A stretch of 7,458 bases of DNA, taken from assembly GCA_937890005.1 (NCBI GenBank), contig CALBZA010000039.1, positions 1 through 7,458 of the forward strand. The letters run 5' to 3'. The stretch is from an uncultured Verrucomicrobia subdivision 3 bacterium (GTDB lineage: Bacteria; Verrucomicrobiota; Verrucomicrobiia; Limisphaerales; DASXHY01). The translations under genes were made by a program, and so were the position numbers. Below are positions 1-7,458 of this stretch, piece by piece (positions within the stretch are counted from its first letter, which is position 1; every line of letters begins with the position of its first letter). The notes beneath the pieces are model-generated. The model worked only from the letters and a program-made list of their open reading frames with translations. It was not told the origin of the DNA and ran no database searches.

Positions 1-316
1 CCTTGCCCATGTAGATCTCGCTTCGGCCATTGTGATAATCCCAGCAGTTGTCCATGAAGTTGATCCCGCGATCGATCGCGCTTCGAATGAGGCGGATGCT
101 TTCGGTCTCACCAGGAATCGCAACGTGAAAACCGCCGAGTCCGACGACGGAAACCTTCTCACCGGTCCGTCCGAGCGGCCGGCGGAGAATCTCGCCGGTC
201 GATTCCGCCGCCCACAGGTCGGGCGCAAGCGTCGCGCCCACGCCGGCGACGACAGACAATTTTACGAAGTCACGCCGCGTCATTCCGCAGCCCGGCAGAT
301 CCGGATTGAAACTCAT
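1..316 (-). CDS. Tat-exported aldo/keto reductase, N-terminal 105 residues (cut by window edge)
   Basis: This is the start of an NAD(P)H-dependent aldo/keto reductase that enters at the right and runs off the left edge. Residues 12-32 form a twin-arginine signal: TRRDFVK, with the arginine pair at 14-15, then a hydrophobic stretch to about 31 and a likely cleavage site near WAAE (35-38). The enzyme probably acts in the periplasm after folding with its cofactor. The AKR barrel begins at RRPLGRTGEKVSVVGLGG (about 45-62). The catalytic Asp/Tyr pair is D89 and Y94 in GINFMDNCWDYHNGRSE, with the usual spacing of five. The first ATG is chosen because AAAGGAAG precedes it; a second ATG at residue 12 would still keep the Tat motif. 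Such Tat-type AKRs are common in Verrucomicrobia and Planctomycetes, where substrates are mostly unknown. The family call is firm; the substrate is not known. Confidence 0.9.
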   Translation of the reverse strand, partial: MSFNPDLPGCGMTRRDFVKLSVVAGVGATLAPDLWAAESTGEILRRPLGRTGEKVSVVGLGGFHVAIPGETESIRLIRSAIDRGINFMDNCWDYHNGRSEIYMGK

Positions 317-451
317 ATTGCTTCCTTTCATCACAATCGATTTGGACGCTGAACAGCTATCGCAGAAAACGGCAAATTGCAAACTGCGGGATTGACCCGA
401 TGCGTCGCCGGAACCTGCGGCTGCTTTCGAGCCCGCCCTGCAAGAAAGTGT
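317..451. other. Intergenic gap between GH13 gene and AKR gene
   Basis: This 135-bp gap separates two genes on the same strand. Apart from the ribosome binding site at 321-328 I see no firm element: no hairpin with a T-run that would end GH13 transcription, and only weak promoter-like hexamers (a TTGCAA-type box and an ATAGCT-type box on the minus strand). Co-transcription with the GH13 gene is possible but unproven. Confidence 0.5.
321..328 (-). promoter_or_regulatory. Shine-Dalgarno site of the aldo/keto reductase gene
   Basis: Read on the minus strand, AAAGGAAG lies four bases before the ATG at 316. It is the only clear Shine-Dalgarno-like sequence in front of any gene here, and it decides the first of two possible starts. 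Confidence 0.6.
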
Positions 452-1909
452 TCAGCGAATGGCGATTCGGAAAATGCCGGCGGCCAGCGGCGGCAGATTC
501 AAATGAAAACTGGTTGGCTTGCAGACGATTTCCACAGGCACGTCCGCAGCCTGAAATTTGTCTGAAACCAAAATGGCAGCGCGATTCATTTCGACGTTCG
601 GTGCCCACTCCATTTCGATCGGCCTTGTGTGCAGATTCACAGCAATCAGCCAGAACGAGGAAGCATCGATTCGCCATAGCAACAGAAGGGGACCATCACC
701 GGGTCCAGATTGAAGCATCTGAAATTGTTTCGGGTCGGTGGGCAACCGCGTTGTTACTGCCAGCAAACGTTCATAGAAGTTCCGAATGGACGTCTGCACG
801 GGCTCGACAGGACGACGCCCAAGCTGGACCGCCGATTTGAATTTCGCGCCTGAAAGCTGTCCGTCATGCAGCAGGCACATTCCCGGCAGACTCAGCAGAA
901 GCACAGCCGTGGTGCGATGTTCCGGTTCGGCGAGAAGAGAAGCGATGCGTGGCTCGTCGTGGTTTTCCAGGAAATGCAGTGAGCGGGCCAGGAACCCCGG
1001 CTTTGCGTTCGAAAGTCTTCGCCCGATTGCCCCCACGTCACGACGTACGATTTCATCGTAAAGCTCCTTGTTGTAGGTGAAGTCGAATCCGAGCGTTTGC
1101 AGCCGTGCCTCCAAATTCCAATAAACTTCTCCGACAAACAGAAAATCCGGATGCCGCTCCTTCACGCCCCGAATCGCTTTGCTCCAAAATTCCTCTTCAC
1201 CGGAAGCGATCGTCTTTCCCGCAGACGGCCAGTCGCTCCATGTCTTTGCGAAAACATCCTGCAACAGCAGCATCGCCATGTCGCAGCGAATGCCATCGCA
1301 CCGCTCAGCAATGCGGAGCAGCTCGCCCAGCATCGCTTCCCGCGTTTCGATCAACCGGTAGTCCAGCTGTGCGGTGTCAGTCCACGGCGGGAAGTAAGGA
1401 TCGCGGCCATGCGCAATCCAGCGAACTCCCATTTCCGTCGCTTGGGAAAATGCGCCTTCGCGCTCGGAATCGCTTTGAACAAAAAGCTGGGGCCGATTCT
1501 GAAGCCATGGATGATCCAAACCCAGATGATTGGGAACGAAGTCGAGGATGAGTCGGATGCCCATGCGGTTGAGGCGTTCCCGGAAAACGCGCAAACCGAG
1601 TTCTCCACCCAAAGCCTCGGGGACAGTCCACGATGCAATCGAGTAAGGCGATGCAACAATGTCATCAGCTGAAACTCGATGCTGATCCGAACCGTAGGTT
1701 TTTTGCAGATCACCGACGGCAAGTGCCGCGGCGCGACTCTTCGGTCCTGAAGTCCAAACGCCCATCAACCAGACATGCGTGAATCCAAGCCGTTGCCACT
1801 CGTGAAACTCGCTTTCGGGAACGGTTTCCAACGTCACCGGATGTCCGAGGCGATCGGTCAATTCACGCAACCAGCAGCGGGTGTTAATTTCGTAAAGGAC
1901 AAATGACAC
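452..1909 (-). CDS. GH13 alpha-amylase-family glycoside hydrolase or transglycosylase
   Basis: A complete 485-residue protein with the TIM-barrel core of the alpha-amylase family, acting on alpha-glucans or small alpha-glucosides. All four GH13 signatures are present: region I DFVPNH (123-128); region II GIRCDMAML with nucleophile D210; region III FVGEVYW with acid/base E261; region IV LENHDEPR with H317 and D318. It opens at once with the barrel (YEINTRCWL, 6-14). There is no signal peptide, so it should be cytoplasmic. After region IV the usual G-x-P-x-x-Y-x-G-x-E element is replaced by LPGMCLLHDGQLSGAKF (341-357). The C-terminal part (about 400-485) looks like the small beta domain. The start is GTG; the next upstream in-frame stop is at 1946-1948 and no ATG, GTG or TTG lies between, so this is the earliest possible start among these codons. 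There is no Shine-Dalgarno sequence. Being hydrolytically competent is likely; hydrolase versus transferase cannot be told here. Confidence 0.9.
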   Translation of the reverse strand: MSFVLYEINTRCWLRELTDRLGHPVTLETVPESEFHEWQRLGFTHVWLMGVWTSGPKSRAAALAVGDLQKTYGSDQHRVSADDIVASPYSIASWTVPEALGGELGLRVFRERLNRMGIRLILDFVPNHLGLDHPWLQNRPQLFVQSDSEREGAFSQATEMGVRWIAHGRDPYFPPWTDTAQLDYRLIETREAMLGELLRIAERCDGIRCDMAMLLLQDVFAKTWSDWPSAGKTIASGEEEFWSKAIRGVKERHPDFLFVGEVYWNLEARLQTLGFDFTYNKELYDEIVRRDVGAIGRRLSNAKPGFLARSLHFLENHDEPRIASLLAEPEHRTTAVLLLSLPGMCLLHDGQLSGAKFKSAVQLGRRPVEPVQTSIRNFYERLLAVTTRLPTDPKQFQMLQSGPGDGPLLLLWRIDASSFWLIAVNLHTRPIEMEWAPNVEMNRAAILVSDKFQAADVPVEIVCKPTSFHLNLPPLAAGIFRIAIR

Positions 1910-1986
1910 GTGAATCGTGAGGCGTGAAGGCGTGAATTGTGAGGCTCAAGGCTCAAGGCTCGAGGCTCCAGGCTTCAGGCGAGAGG
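1909..1986. repeat. Degenerate heptamer tandem array, left arm (ACT-GH13 gap)
   Basis: Starting at the GH13 start codon there are CGTGAAT/CGTGAGG/CGTGAAGG-type units of 6-8 bp (1909-1944). They are followed by six consecutive 7-bp units (1945-1986): CTCAAGG twice, CTCGAGG, CTCCAGG, CTTCAGG and CGAGAGG. In another phase these read NNNNGGC. It is a non-coding, low-complexity array. The facing arm is at 2015-2041. Confidence 0.85.
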
Positions 1987-2014
1987 TGAAATTTGAAAAT
2001 ACCGGACACTGTCA

Positions 2015-2041
2015 GCCTAAAGCCCCACGCCTAAAGCCTCC
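2015..2041. repeat. Heptamer array, right arm in opposite orientation
   Basis: GCCTAAAGCC occurs at 2015-2024 and again at 2029-2038, a 14-bp period or two heptamers (GCCTAAA, GCCCCAC, GCCTAAA, GCCTCCC). On the minus strand the units end in GGC like the left arm: GGCTTTAGGC here matches GGCTTCAGGC at 1971-1980 in 9 of 10 bases. The two arms are therefore inverted relative to each other, about 28 bp apart. The array stops three bases before the ACT gene stop codon. Confidence 0.75.
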
Positions 2042-2043
2042 CA

Positions 2044-2436
2044 CTAACTATTCAACACCTTCAACGCCTTCTTCGCGTCGCTCACGCGCAGGATCAGCAA
2101 ACCCTTCTTGGCATTGGGGGGCGTGGCGCAGTAGGCATATTCGATGTTCACTTTTCCGTCGGCAAGCTTGTGCGCGACGCGCGCCAGCGATCCAGGCCGG
2201 TTGTCGCCGTTCACCATCACGACGTCGTCCTCGATCACAAGCGTTCCGTGCGCTTCAAACAGATCAAGCGCCTTCCGGTAATCATCCACCACAAGCCGGA
2301 TGACGCTGTGGTCCACGGTGTCGCTGGTCGAAATGGCGTAGATGTTGATCTTTGCCTCCGCGAGCGCATCAGCCAGACGCGCGAGGGTTCCGGGCCGGTT
2401 GTCGAGAAACAGGGCGAGTTGTTTTGTGATCTGCAT
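2044..2436 (-). CDS. Stand-alone tandem ACT-domain protein
   Basis: A 130-residue protein made only of two ACT domains: about 1-70 and 71-130. Each carries the turn that lines the ligand pocket of ACT domains: DNRPGTL at 12-18 and DNRPGSL at 78-84, each followed by an amphipathic helix (LARLADALAEAKINI and LARVAHKLADGKVNI). ACT pairs usually bind an amino acid and signal it by changing oligomer state. With no catalytic or DNA-binding domain attached, this one is probably a small sensor or a partner subunit. The open frame continues upstream to 2517, but that stretch is basic and unlike ACT, and the domain begins exactly at MQITKQLALFLD, so I place the start at 2436. No Shine-Dalgarno sequence is visible. 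It lies upstream of the GH13 gene on the same strand with a repeat-filled 134-bp gap. The ligand is unknown. Confidence 0.88.
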   Translation of the reverse strand: MQITKQLALFLDNRPGTLARLADALAEAKINIYAISTSDTVDHSVIRLVVDDYRKALDLFEAHGTLVIEDDVVMVNGDNRPGSLARVAHKLADGKVNIEYAYCATPPNAKKGLLILRVSDAKKALKVLNS

Positions 2437-2585
2437 AGGCGAGAACTTGGTTGGTTGGCGGCAATGGCAGGAAGCTATCACGCGTGCCGCCTTGCGCCAA
2501 ACGCTTCTTCCCGCCAAATGCTGATGACAGGTTCAGACGTCGGAAAAATTCTGGCACCCGAACGCAACGATGTTTGGTTCGCTCC
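2437..2585. other. Divergent intergenic region between ACT and two-helix membrane protein genes
   Basis: The 149-bp gap must hold promoters for both directions, or at least for the plus-strand pair. I see no convincing -35/-10 pair, operator or Shine-Dalgarno sequence. Open frames that cross it in both directions look like extensions without conserved content. Confidence 0.45.
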
Positions 2586-2915
2586 ATGCCGACGCCATCT
2601 GACTCCCCACGACGCTGGACCGGTGCCGTCCTTCTCGCGATTTCGGCCGTGATGCTGTTGGTGGGCGAAACTCTGCTGCGGGAAAAGCTTCATCAATGGC
2701 GCTGGCTTACGTTGATCTATTGGAGCGTCTGCCTGATTTCCGTCCTGCTCGCCGTGATCGTTGCGCTACTGGACATGGCGATCATGCGACGACGACTCCG
2801 GGCGGAGCAACGCGGTCTTGTGGAGGAAACGGTGGGAAAGATTCTGCGCGAAATGCCACGAGACACCAACGGTGCAGAACCCGAAGGTTCGGACAACCTG
2901 AAGAGCAAAGATTGA
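2586..2915 (+). CDS. Small membrane protein with two transmembrane helices, unknown function
   Basis: A 109-residue protein I do not recognise as a named family. A short polar, basic N-terminus (ending RR at 9-10) is followed by a hydrophobic helix at about 11-31. A short charged link (about 32-40) leads to a second helix at about 41-66, then RRRLRAEQR (68-76) and a hydrophilic tail rich in charge (77-109). By the positive-inside rule both ends should be cytoplasmic, making a helical hairpin with a cytosolic tail that may be partly helical. The frame is open upstream to 2451, but those residues look like translated non-coding DNA, so the ATG at 2586, just before the membrane region, is preferred. 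It is transcribed away from the ACT gene (149-bp divergent gap) and followed after 60 bp by the SirB1-like gene, probably in one transcript. Confidence 0.7.
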   Translation: MPTPSDSPRRWTGAVLLAISAVMLLVGETLLREKLHQWRWLTLIYWSVCLISVLLAVIVALLDMAIMRRRLRAEQRGLVEETVGKILREMPRDTNGAEPEGSDNLKSKD

Positions 2916-2975
2916 AACGCGGCTTTGCGTATTGAATTTTGAGCCTGGCTCTGTTTCATTTGGCACCAGCTGAAA

Positions 2976-3848
2976 ATGAGTTCTCCGGCCACCATTCCAG
3001 CCGCGGCACCGATCTCCTCCAGTGAGCAGGCAGCGTTGATCAAGCTCCTTGCCGATGATGACGCCGCGGTTTATGCCGCGATCCGACAAAAGGTGATTTC
3101 CTACGGACGCGACGCCATCTCGTGGTTGCGTCCGCATGCGTTGAGCAACGATCCCGTTCTGCGGCGTCATGCAACCGATATTCTCTCCCACTTCGCGCGG
3201 CAGGATGCGGACACGCAGTTTCTCTCCTTCTGCCTGAAGGCCGGTCAGGATTTCGACATTGAAACCGCCGCATGGCTTCTTGCCAAGACGACCTACCCGC
3301 AGATCAGCATCGAAGGTTACCAGGCGGTGCTCGATGAATACGCACGCGAAGCGGAGGAGCGGCTGTTGCTGGAACCGAGCACCGAGGAAAAACTCACTGC
3401 GTTGAACAGTTATCTCTTCAACGAACTCGGTTTCAACGGGAACGTCGCCAACTACTACGATCCGGAAAACAGCTATTTGAATCGCGTTCTCGATCGGCGC
3501 ACCGGCAATCCGATCAATCTGACGCTCTTTTACATGTTGATCGCCCGACGCCTCGGACTGCCCGTCGTCGGCATCGGAATGCCCGGTCATTTCATCTGCC
3601 GTTACCAGACAAGTTCCGACGAACTCTACATCGATCCCTTCAACGGCGGCCAGCTGCTGAGCAAGGCGGATTGCGTTCAGTATTTGCAGCGTGGCAATTA
3701 CAGCCTGAGCGAAGACTTCCTTTCGCCCGCAACTTCACGGCGCATGTTGATGCGCATCTGCAGCAACCTGCATCAGATCTACAGCGAGCACGGACGGGGC
3801 GCCGACGTGACGCGATTCCAGCATTATCTCGTCGCACTGGCGAAGTAA
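2976..3848 (+). CDS. SirB1/transglutaminase-like family protein
   Basis: A 290-residue soluble protein of the SirB1 (Transglut_core2) type. Residues 1-20 are Ala/Ser/Pro-rich and probably disordered. About 20-110 is a helical region with a HEAT-like look (PVLRRHATDILSHFA, 60-74). The core is at about 140-235: LNSYLFNELGFNGN, then YYDPENSYLNRVLDRR, then GNPINLTLFYMLIARRLGLP, GMPGHFICRY and LYIDPFNGG. The transglutaminase-like His and Asp positions would be H205 and D220. The helix where a papain-like Cys would sit (about 177-190) has no cysteine, so classical protease or transferase activity is doubtful, as in many SirB1 relatives. The extra TPR repeats seen in longer members are absent; the tail (about 250-290) is helical. 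No signal peptide is present. The family call is firm; the cellular role is unknown. Confidence 0.88.
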   Translation: MSSPATIPAAAPISSSEQAALIKLLADDDAAVYAAIRQKVISYGRDAISWLRPHALSNDPVLRRHATDILSHFARQDADTQFLSFCLKAGQDFDIETAAWLLAKTTYPQISIEGYQAVLDEYAREAEERLLLEPSTEEKLTALNSYLFNELGFNGNVANYYDPENSYLNRVLDRRTGNPINLTLFYMLIARRLGLPVVGIGMPGHFICRYQTSSDELYIDPFNGGQLLSKADCVQYLQRGNYSLSEDFLSPATSRRMLMRICSNLHQIYSEHGRGADVTRFQHYLVALAK

Positions 3849-3914
3849 GCTTTCGCCCGAGGTTTCGCAATCAAGCGGTGTGAACGTCGCGCTCCAACTC
3901 CGAATTTGTTCCTC
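3849..3914. other. Convergent gap between SirB1-like and cls-like genes
   Basis: A 66-bp gap where both transcripts must end. I looked for a GC-rich hairpin followed by T-runs in either direction and found none, so termination here is either Rho-type or by a weak structure. Confidence 0.5.
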
Positions 3915-5054
3915 TCAATCCGGCAAGGCCCGCCATTGCCAGCGCGCGATGTAGGGATCGATTCGAACCAGAAGAAAGTAAGCCCACCGCTGCTTCAAGC
4001 GACGCCACACCGTTCGCGAAGCCCGCCACGATTCGCGCGTGATCGGGTTGCTGTTCTGCAAATTTTTCCCAAAGACCTCCCGCGCCTGTTCGGAAATAGC
4101 TTCATTCTGGAAACGAATCATCAGCTCGTAGTTGATCTGAAGACTGCGCGGATCAAGGTTCGACGAACCGATGTAAACGGTGTCATCCACGATAACCAAC
4201 TTCGCATGCAGAATCTGCGGCTGATATTCGTAGATCTCCACGCCGGCGTTTAAGAAGCGCCGATACAAACTCTGCGCGGCCAGTTGTGACAGGAGGACGT
4301 CCGATTTCCCCGGCAGAATCAATTGAACCCGCCCGCCACGCCGCACCACGCTCGTCAACGCCCGCCGCAGCCGCCATGTCGGAAGGAAATACGCCATCAT
4401 GATCTTCACATCACGCGCGCGGGAGATGTCCTTCAACAGAGAGCGCCGGATCGGGCTGTGTCCGCGACCGGGTCCGCTCAGAAGAATTTGTTCGCCCGGG
4501 CCGGCGAGTGAACGTTTGGCGTCGAACCGCCGCAGCCGCATGAAGCGTTTGTGCCGGAATTCAGCGCGCTGGAACATGGCATCGAACGATTGCGCGAGCT
4601 GGAGCACCAGCGGCCCGACGATTTTCAAGCCGACATCACACCAACCGCACTTCACCCCGTCACCTTCGTATTCGGAAGCGATGTTGAATCCGCCGACAAA
4701 CGCCACATGATCGTCACAAACCAGAAGTTTGCGATGATTCCGGATCGACATCCGGTTCAGAGTCACCGGATTGAAAACCCGCACATCGCCGCCCGCTGCC
4801 CGGAGCGAATCGAAATACGCCGCAGGAAGCGTCACGGAACCAAGCCCATCGATCAGCACCTGCACGACGACACCACGTTCACAGGCGCGGATCATTGCGG
4901 TGAGGAAACGTTCCGCGAGGGGGCCTGCGGAATAGGTGTACGTTTCGAGCCGGACGGATCGTTGCGCCGCGTCGATTGCCTCCAGCATGCTCGGGAACAC
5001 TTCGTCGCCCGTGCAGAGCCAATTGCAAGAGGTGCCTTCCTGGACAGCAGACAT
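3915..5054 (-). CDS. Cardiolipin synthase-like phospholipase D family protein (two HKD motifs)
   Basis: A 379-residue protein with two complete HxKxxxxD motifs: H107-K109-D114, followed by GGFNIASEY, and H283-K285-D290, followed by GSSNLDPRS. This is the arrangement of bacterial cardiolipin synthases, which join two phosphatidylglycerols (or PG with PE) through a phosphatidyl-His intermediate. The N-terminus goes straight into the first PLD domain (CNWLCTGDEVFPSMLEAI), with no N-terminal membrane helices as in ClsA, so the layout is closer to ClsB/ClsC. The C-terminal tail (about 342-379) is rich in Arg and Trp (WRRLKQRWAYFLLVRI) and could attach to the membrane surface. No Shine-Dalgarno sequence is seen; the ATG is preceded by a promoter-like pair that would give an almost leaderless message. 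It is convergent with the SirB1-like gene (66-bp gap). Cardiolipin synthesis is the likeliest role, though other PLD-type phosphatidyl transfers are possible. Confidence 0.85.
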   Translation of the reverse strand: MSAVQEGTSCNWLCTGDEVFPSMLEAIDAAQRSVRLETYTYSAGPLAERFLTAMIRACERGVVVQVLIDGLGSVTLPAAYFDSLRAAGGDVRVFNPVTLNRMSIRNHRKLLVCDDHVAFVGGFNIASEYEGDGVKCGWCDVGLKIVGPLVLQLAQSFDAMFQRAEFRHKRFMRLRRFDAKRSLAGPGEQILLSGPGRGHSPIRRSLLKDISRARDVKIMMAYFLPTWRLRRALTSVVRRGGRVQLILPGKSDVLLSQLAAQSLYRRFLNAGVEIYEYQPQILHAKLVIVDDTVYIGSSNLDPRSLQINYELMIRFQNEAISEQAREVFGKNLQNSNPITRESWRASRTVWRRLKQRWAYFLLVRIDPYIARWQWRALPD

Positions 5055-5062
5055 GTGGGTCC

Positions 5063-5091
5063 AGATTAGGGACCGATTCCCGGGATTTCAA
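5063..5091 (-). promoter_or_regulatory. Candidate sigma70-type promoter for the cls-like gene
   Basis: Read on the minus strand, TTGAAA (5091-5086) is followed after exactly 17 bp by TAATCT (5068-5063). The -35 box matches consensus in 5 of 6 bases, the -10 box in 3 of 6. Only eight bases separate the -10 box from the ATG at 5054, so the start of transcription would fall within about 1-3 bases of the start codon. This fits the absence of a Shine-Dalgarno sequence. It is a pattern match only. Confidence 0.35.
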
Positions 5092-5157
5092 TTACGGCAA
5101 ATCCCCCGCTCTGGGAGGGAAGGACGGAACAATTCAGGGAAACAGATTTTTCATTAA

Positions 5158-5177
5158 CACCGTGCTTTAGTGCGGTG
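5158..5177. repeat. Inverted repeat / hairpin 1 in cls-thiC intergenic region
   Basis: CACCGTGC and GTGCGGTG flank a TTTA loop, giving an 8-bp stem with two G-U pairs if transcribed. There is no T-run downstream on either strand that would make it an intrinsic terminator (the T-run at 5147-5151 lies on the wrong side for plus-strand transcription). Confidence 0.55.
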
Positions 5178-5190
5178 CAGCACGACGGAA

Positions 5191-5219
5191 CTGAAAGAGC
5201 CGTTTTCAACGGCTTACAG
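5191..5219. repeat. Inverted repeat / hairpin 2 in cls-thiC intergenic region
   Basis: A perfect 7-bp stem (AGCCGTT, loop TTC, AACGGCT; 5198-5214) is extended by an outer CTG/CAG pair (5191-5193 and 5217-5219) across a small internal loop. It lies 13 bp from hairpin 1. It is not followed by a T-run, so a terminator is unlikely. Confidence 0.6.
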
Positions 5220-5304
5220 CAAGGATGGAATCTCTGCAAAACGGGCAGACCGTGATAATCCGATTCCACACGTGCTCTGGTGAAGCAAAGCCGGGACGGA
5301 CCGC

Positions 5305-5333
5305 TTGACGCCCCATGGGCCGCAACCTACCTT
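5305..5333 (+). promoter_or_regulatory. Candidate promoter for the thiC riboswitch transcript
   Basis: TTGACG (5305-5310) and TACCTT (5328-5333) are separated by 17 bp. The -35 box matches consensus in 5 of 6 bases; the -10 box is weak (3 of 6). Transcription would begin at about 5340, directly in front of the riboswitch aptamer, and this exact placement is the main support. Confidence 0.5.
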
Positions 5334-5341
5334 CGCTCCAT

Positions 5342-5456
5342 CACAGGGGAGCCGACCATTCGACTGCGCGTCGTGCGACGACAGTCAAGGCTGAGAGGGC
5401 AGCGCGGGAGCGTTGCCGACCCTTGAACCTGATCCAGGTAATGCTGGCGTAGGAAG
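5342..5456 (+). promoter_or_regulatory. TPP riboswitch (THI element)
   Basis: The conserved thiamin pyrophosphate aptamer blocks appear in order: CAGGGGAGCC (5344-5353), GGCTGAGAGGG (5389-5399), GACCCTTGAACCTGATC (5418-5434) and GGTAATGCTGGCGTAGGAAG (5437-5456). The variable P3 arm is long, with GACTG/CAGTC and TCGT/ACGA pairings around 5361-5385. P5 is CCAG (5434-5437) with CTGG (5444-5447). When TPP is plentiful it binds here and lowers expression of the gene below. A downstream GCCAGC (5467-5472) can pair with GCTGGC (5443-5448) and is a candidate anti-aptamer strand. No intrinsic terminator is seen before thiC and no clear Shine-Dalgarno sequence precedes its ATG, so the output mechanism is not evident. 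Confidence 0.96.
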
Positions 5457-5553
5457 GCACTGGCGTGCCAGCCACCATTGGCCCTTCAAAAGCTTTCCGG
5501 ATCAACCTGCGGCTGGTTTGCCATCAACCATCCGCTTCAGCTATCAACAATTT

Positions 5554-7458
<1,905 letters not shown>

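Noticed and set aside
67..80. Perfect 14-bp palindrome CGCGATCGATCGCG, similar in look to a HIP1-type site
   Set aside because: It falls in conserved AKR codons (AIDRG) and occurs once; a chance product of GC-rich codons is the simplest reading.
1097..1672. Plus-strand open frame (191 codons) across the GH13 gene
   Set aside because: It is antisense to all the central GH13 motifs, with a cysteine/arginine-rich composition typical of shadow frames.
2437..2517. N-terminal extension of the ACT protein by 27 residues
   Set aside because: The extra residues are basic and show no ACT fold; the first domain begins exactly at the methionine at 2436.
2451..2585. N-terminal extension of the two-helix membrane protein by 45 residues
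   Set aside because: The extension is arginine- and asparagine-rich and looks like translated intergenic DNA; the ATG at 2586 directly precedes the membrane region.
2766..3590. Long minus-strand open frame (274 codons) opposite the SirB1-like gene
   Set aside because: It is antisense to a gene with clear family motifs, its translation shows no domain-like pattern, and it also overlaps the membrane-protein gene. It is a shadow of codon bias.

Overview
The window is about 7.5 kb of fairly GC-rich bacterial chromosome holding eight protein genes, one riboswitch and several repeat patches. Nothing marks it as phage, plasmid or a transposon. The organism looks like a member of the PVC group, most likely Verrucomicrobiota. 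The hints are a Tat-exported aldo/keto reductase, a stand-alone tandem ACT protein, a near absence of Shine-Dalgarno sequences and intergenic degenerate heptamer repeats. This is inference from gene style; no marker gene is present.

Layout. Minus strand, 1-2436, read right to left: a small protein with two ACT domains (2044-2436), a cytoplasmic GH13 alpha-amylase-family enzyme (452-1909), and the N-terminal third of a Tat-signal aldo/keto reductase (1-316, cut by the window edge). The gaps are about 135 bp each. Plus strand, 2586-3848: a small two-helix membrane protein, then a SirB1/transglutaminase-like protein. Convergent to these on the minus strand is a cardiolipin-synthase-type phospholipase D family protein (3915-5054). 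A regulatory region (5055-5553) separates it from thiC on the plus strand (5554 to the window end). That region carries a candidate promoter, a clear TPP riboswitch and two strong hairpins.

How they work together. The riboswitch-thiC unit is a standard thiamin feedback circuit: ThiC makes the pyrimidine moiety of thiamin and TPP shuts the leader down. The other genes are metabolic or membrane housekeeping functions with no obvious shared pathway.

The most unusual signal is a degenerate 7-bp tandem repeat in facing (inverted) arrays at two places. One fills the ACT-GH13 intergenic gap and ends exactly at the GH13 start codon. The other lies inside the thiC reading frame, where two facing arrays add residues to a variable loop while leaving the frame open. 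I found no defence system, CRISPR array, tRNA, rRNA or insertion sequence.
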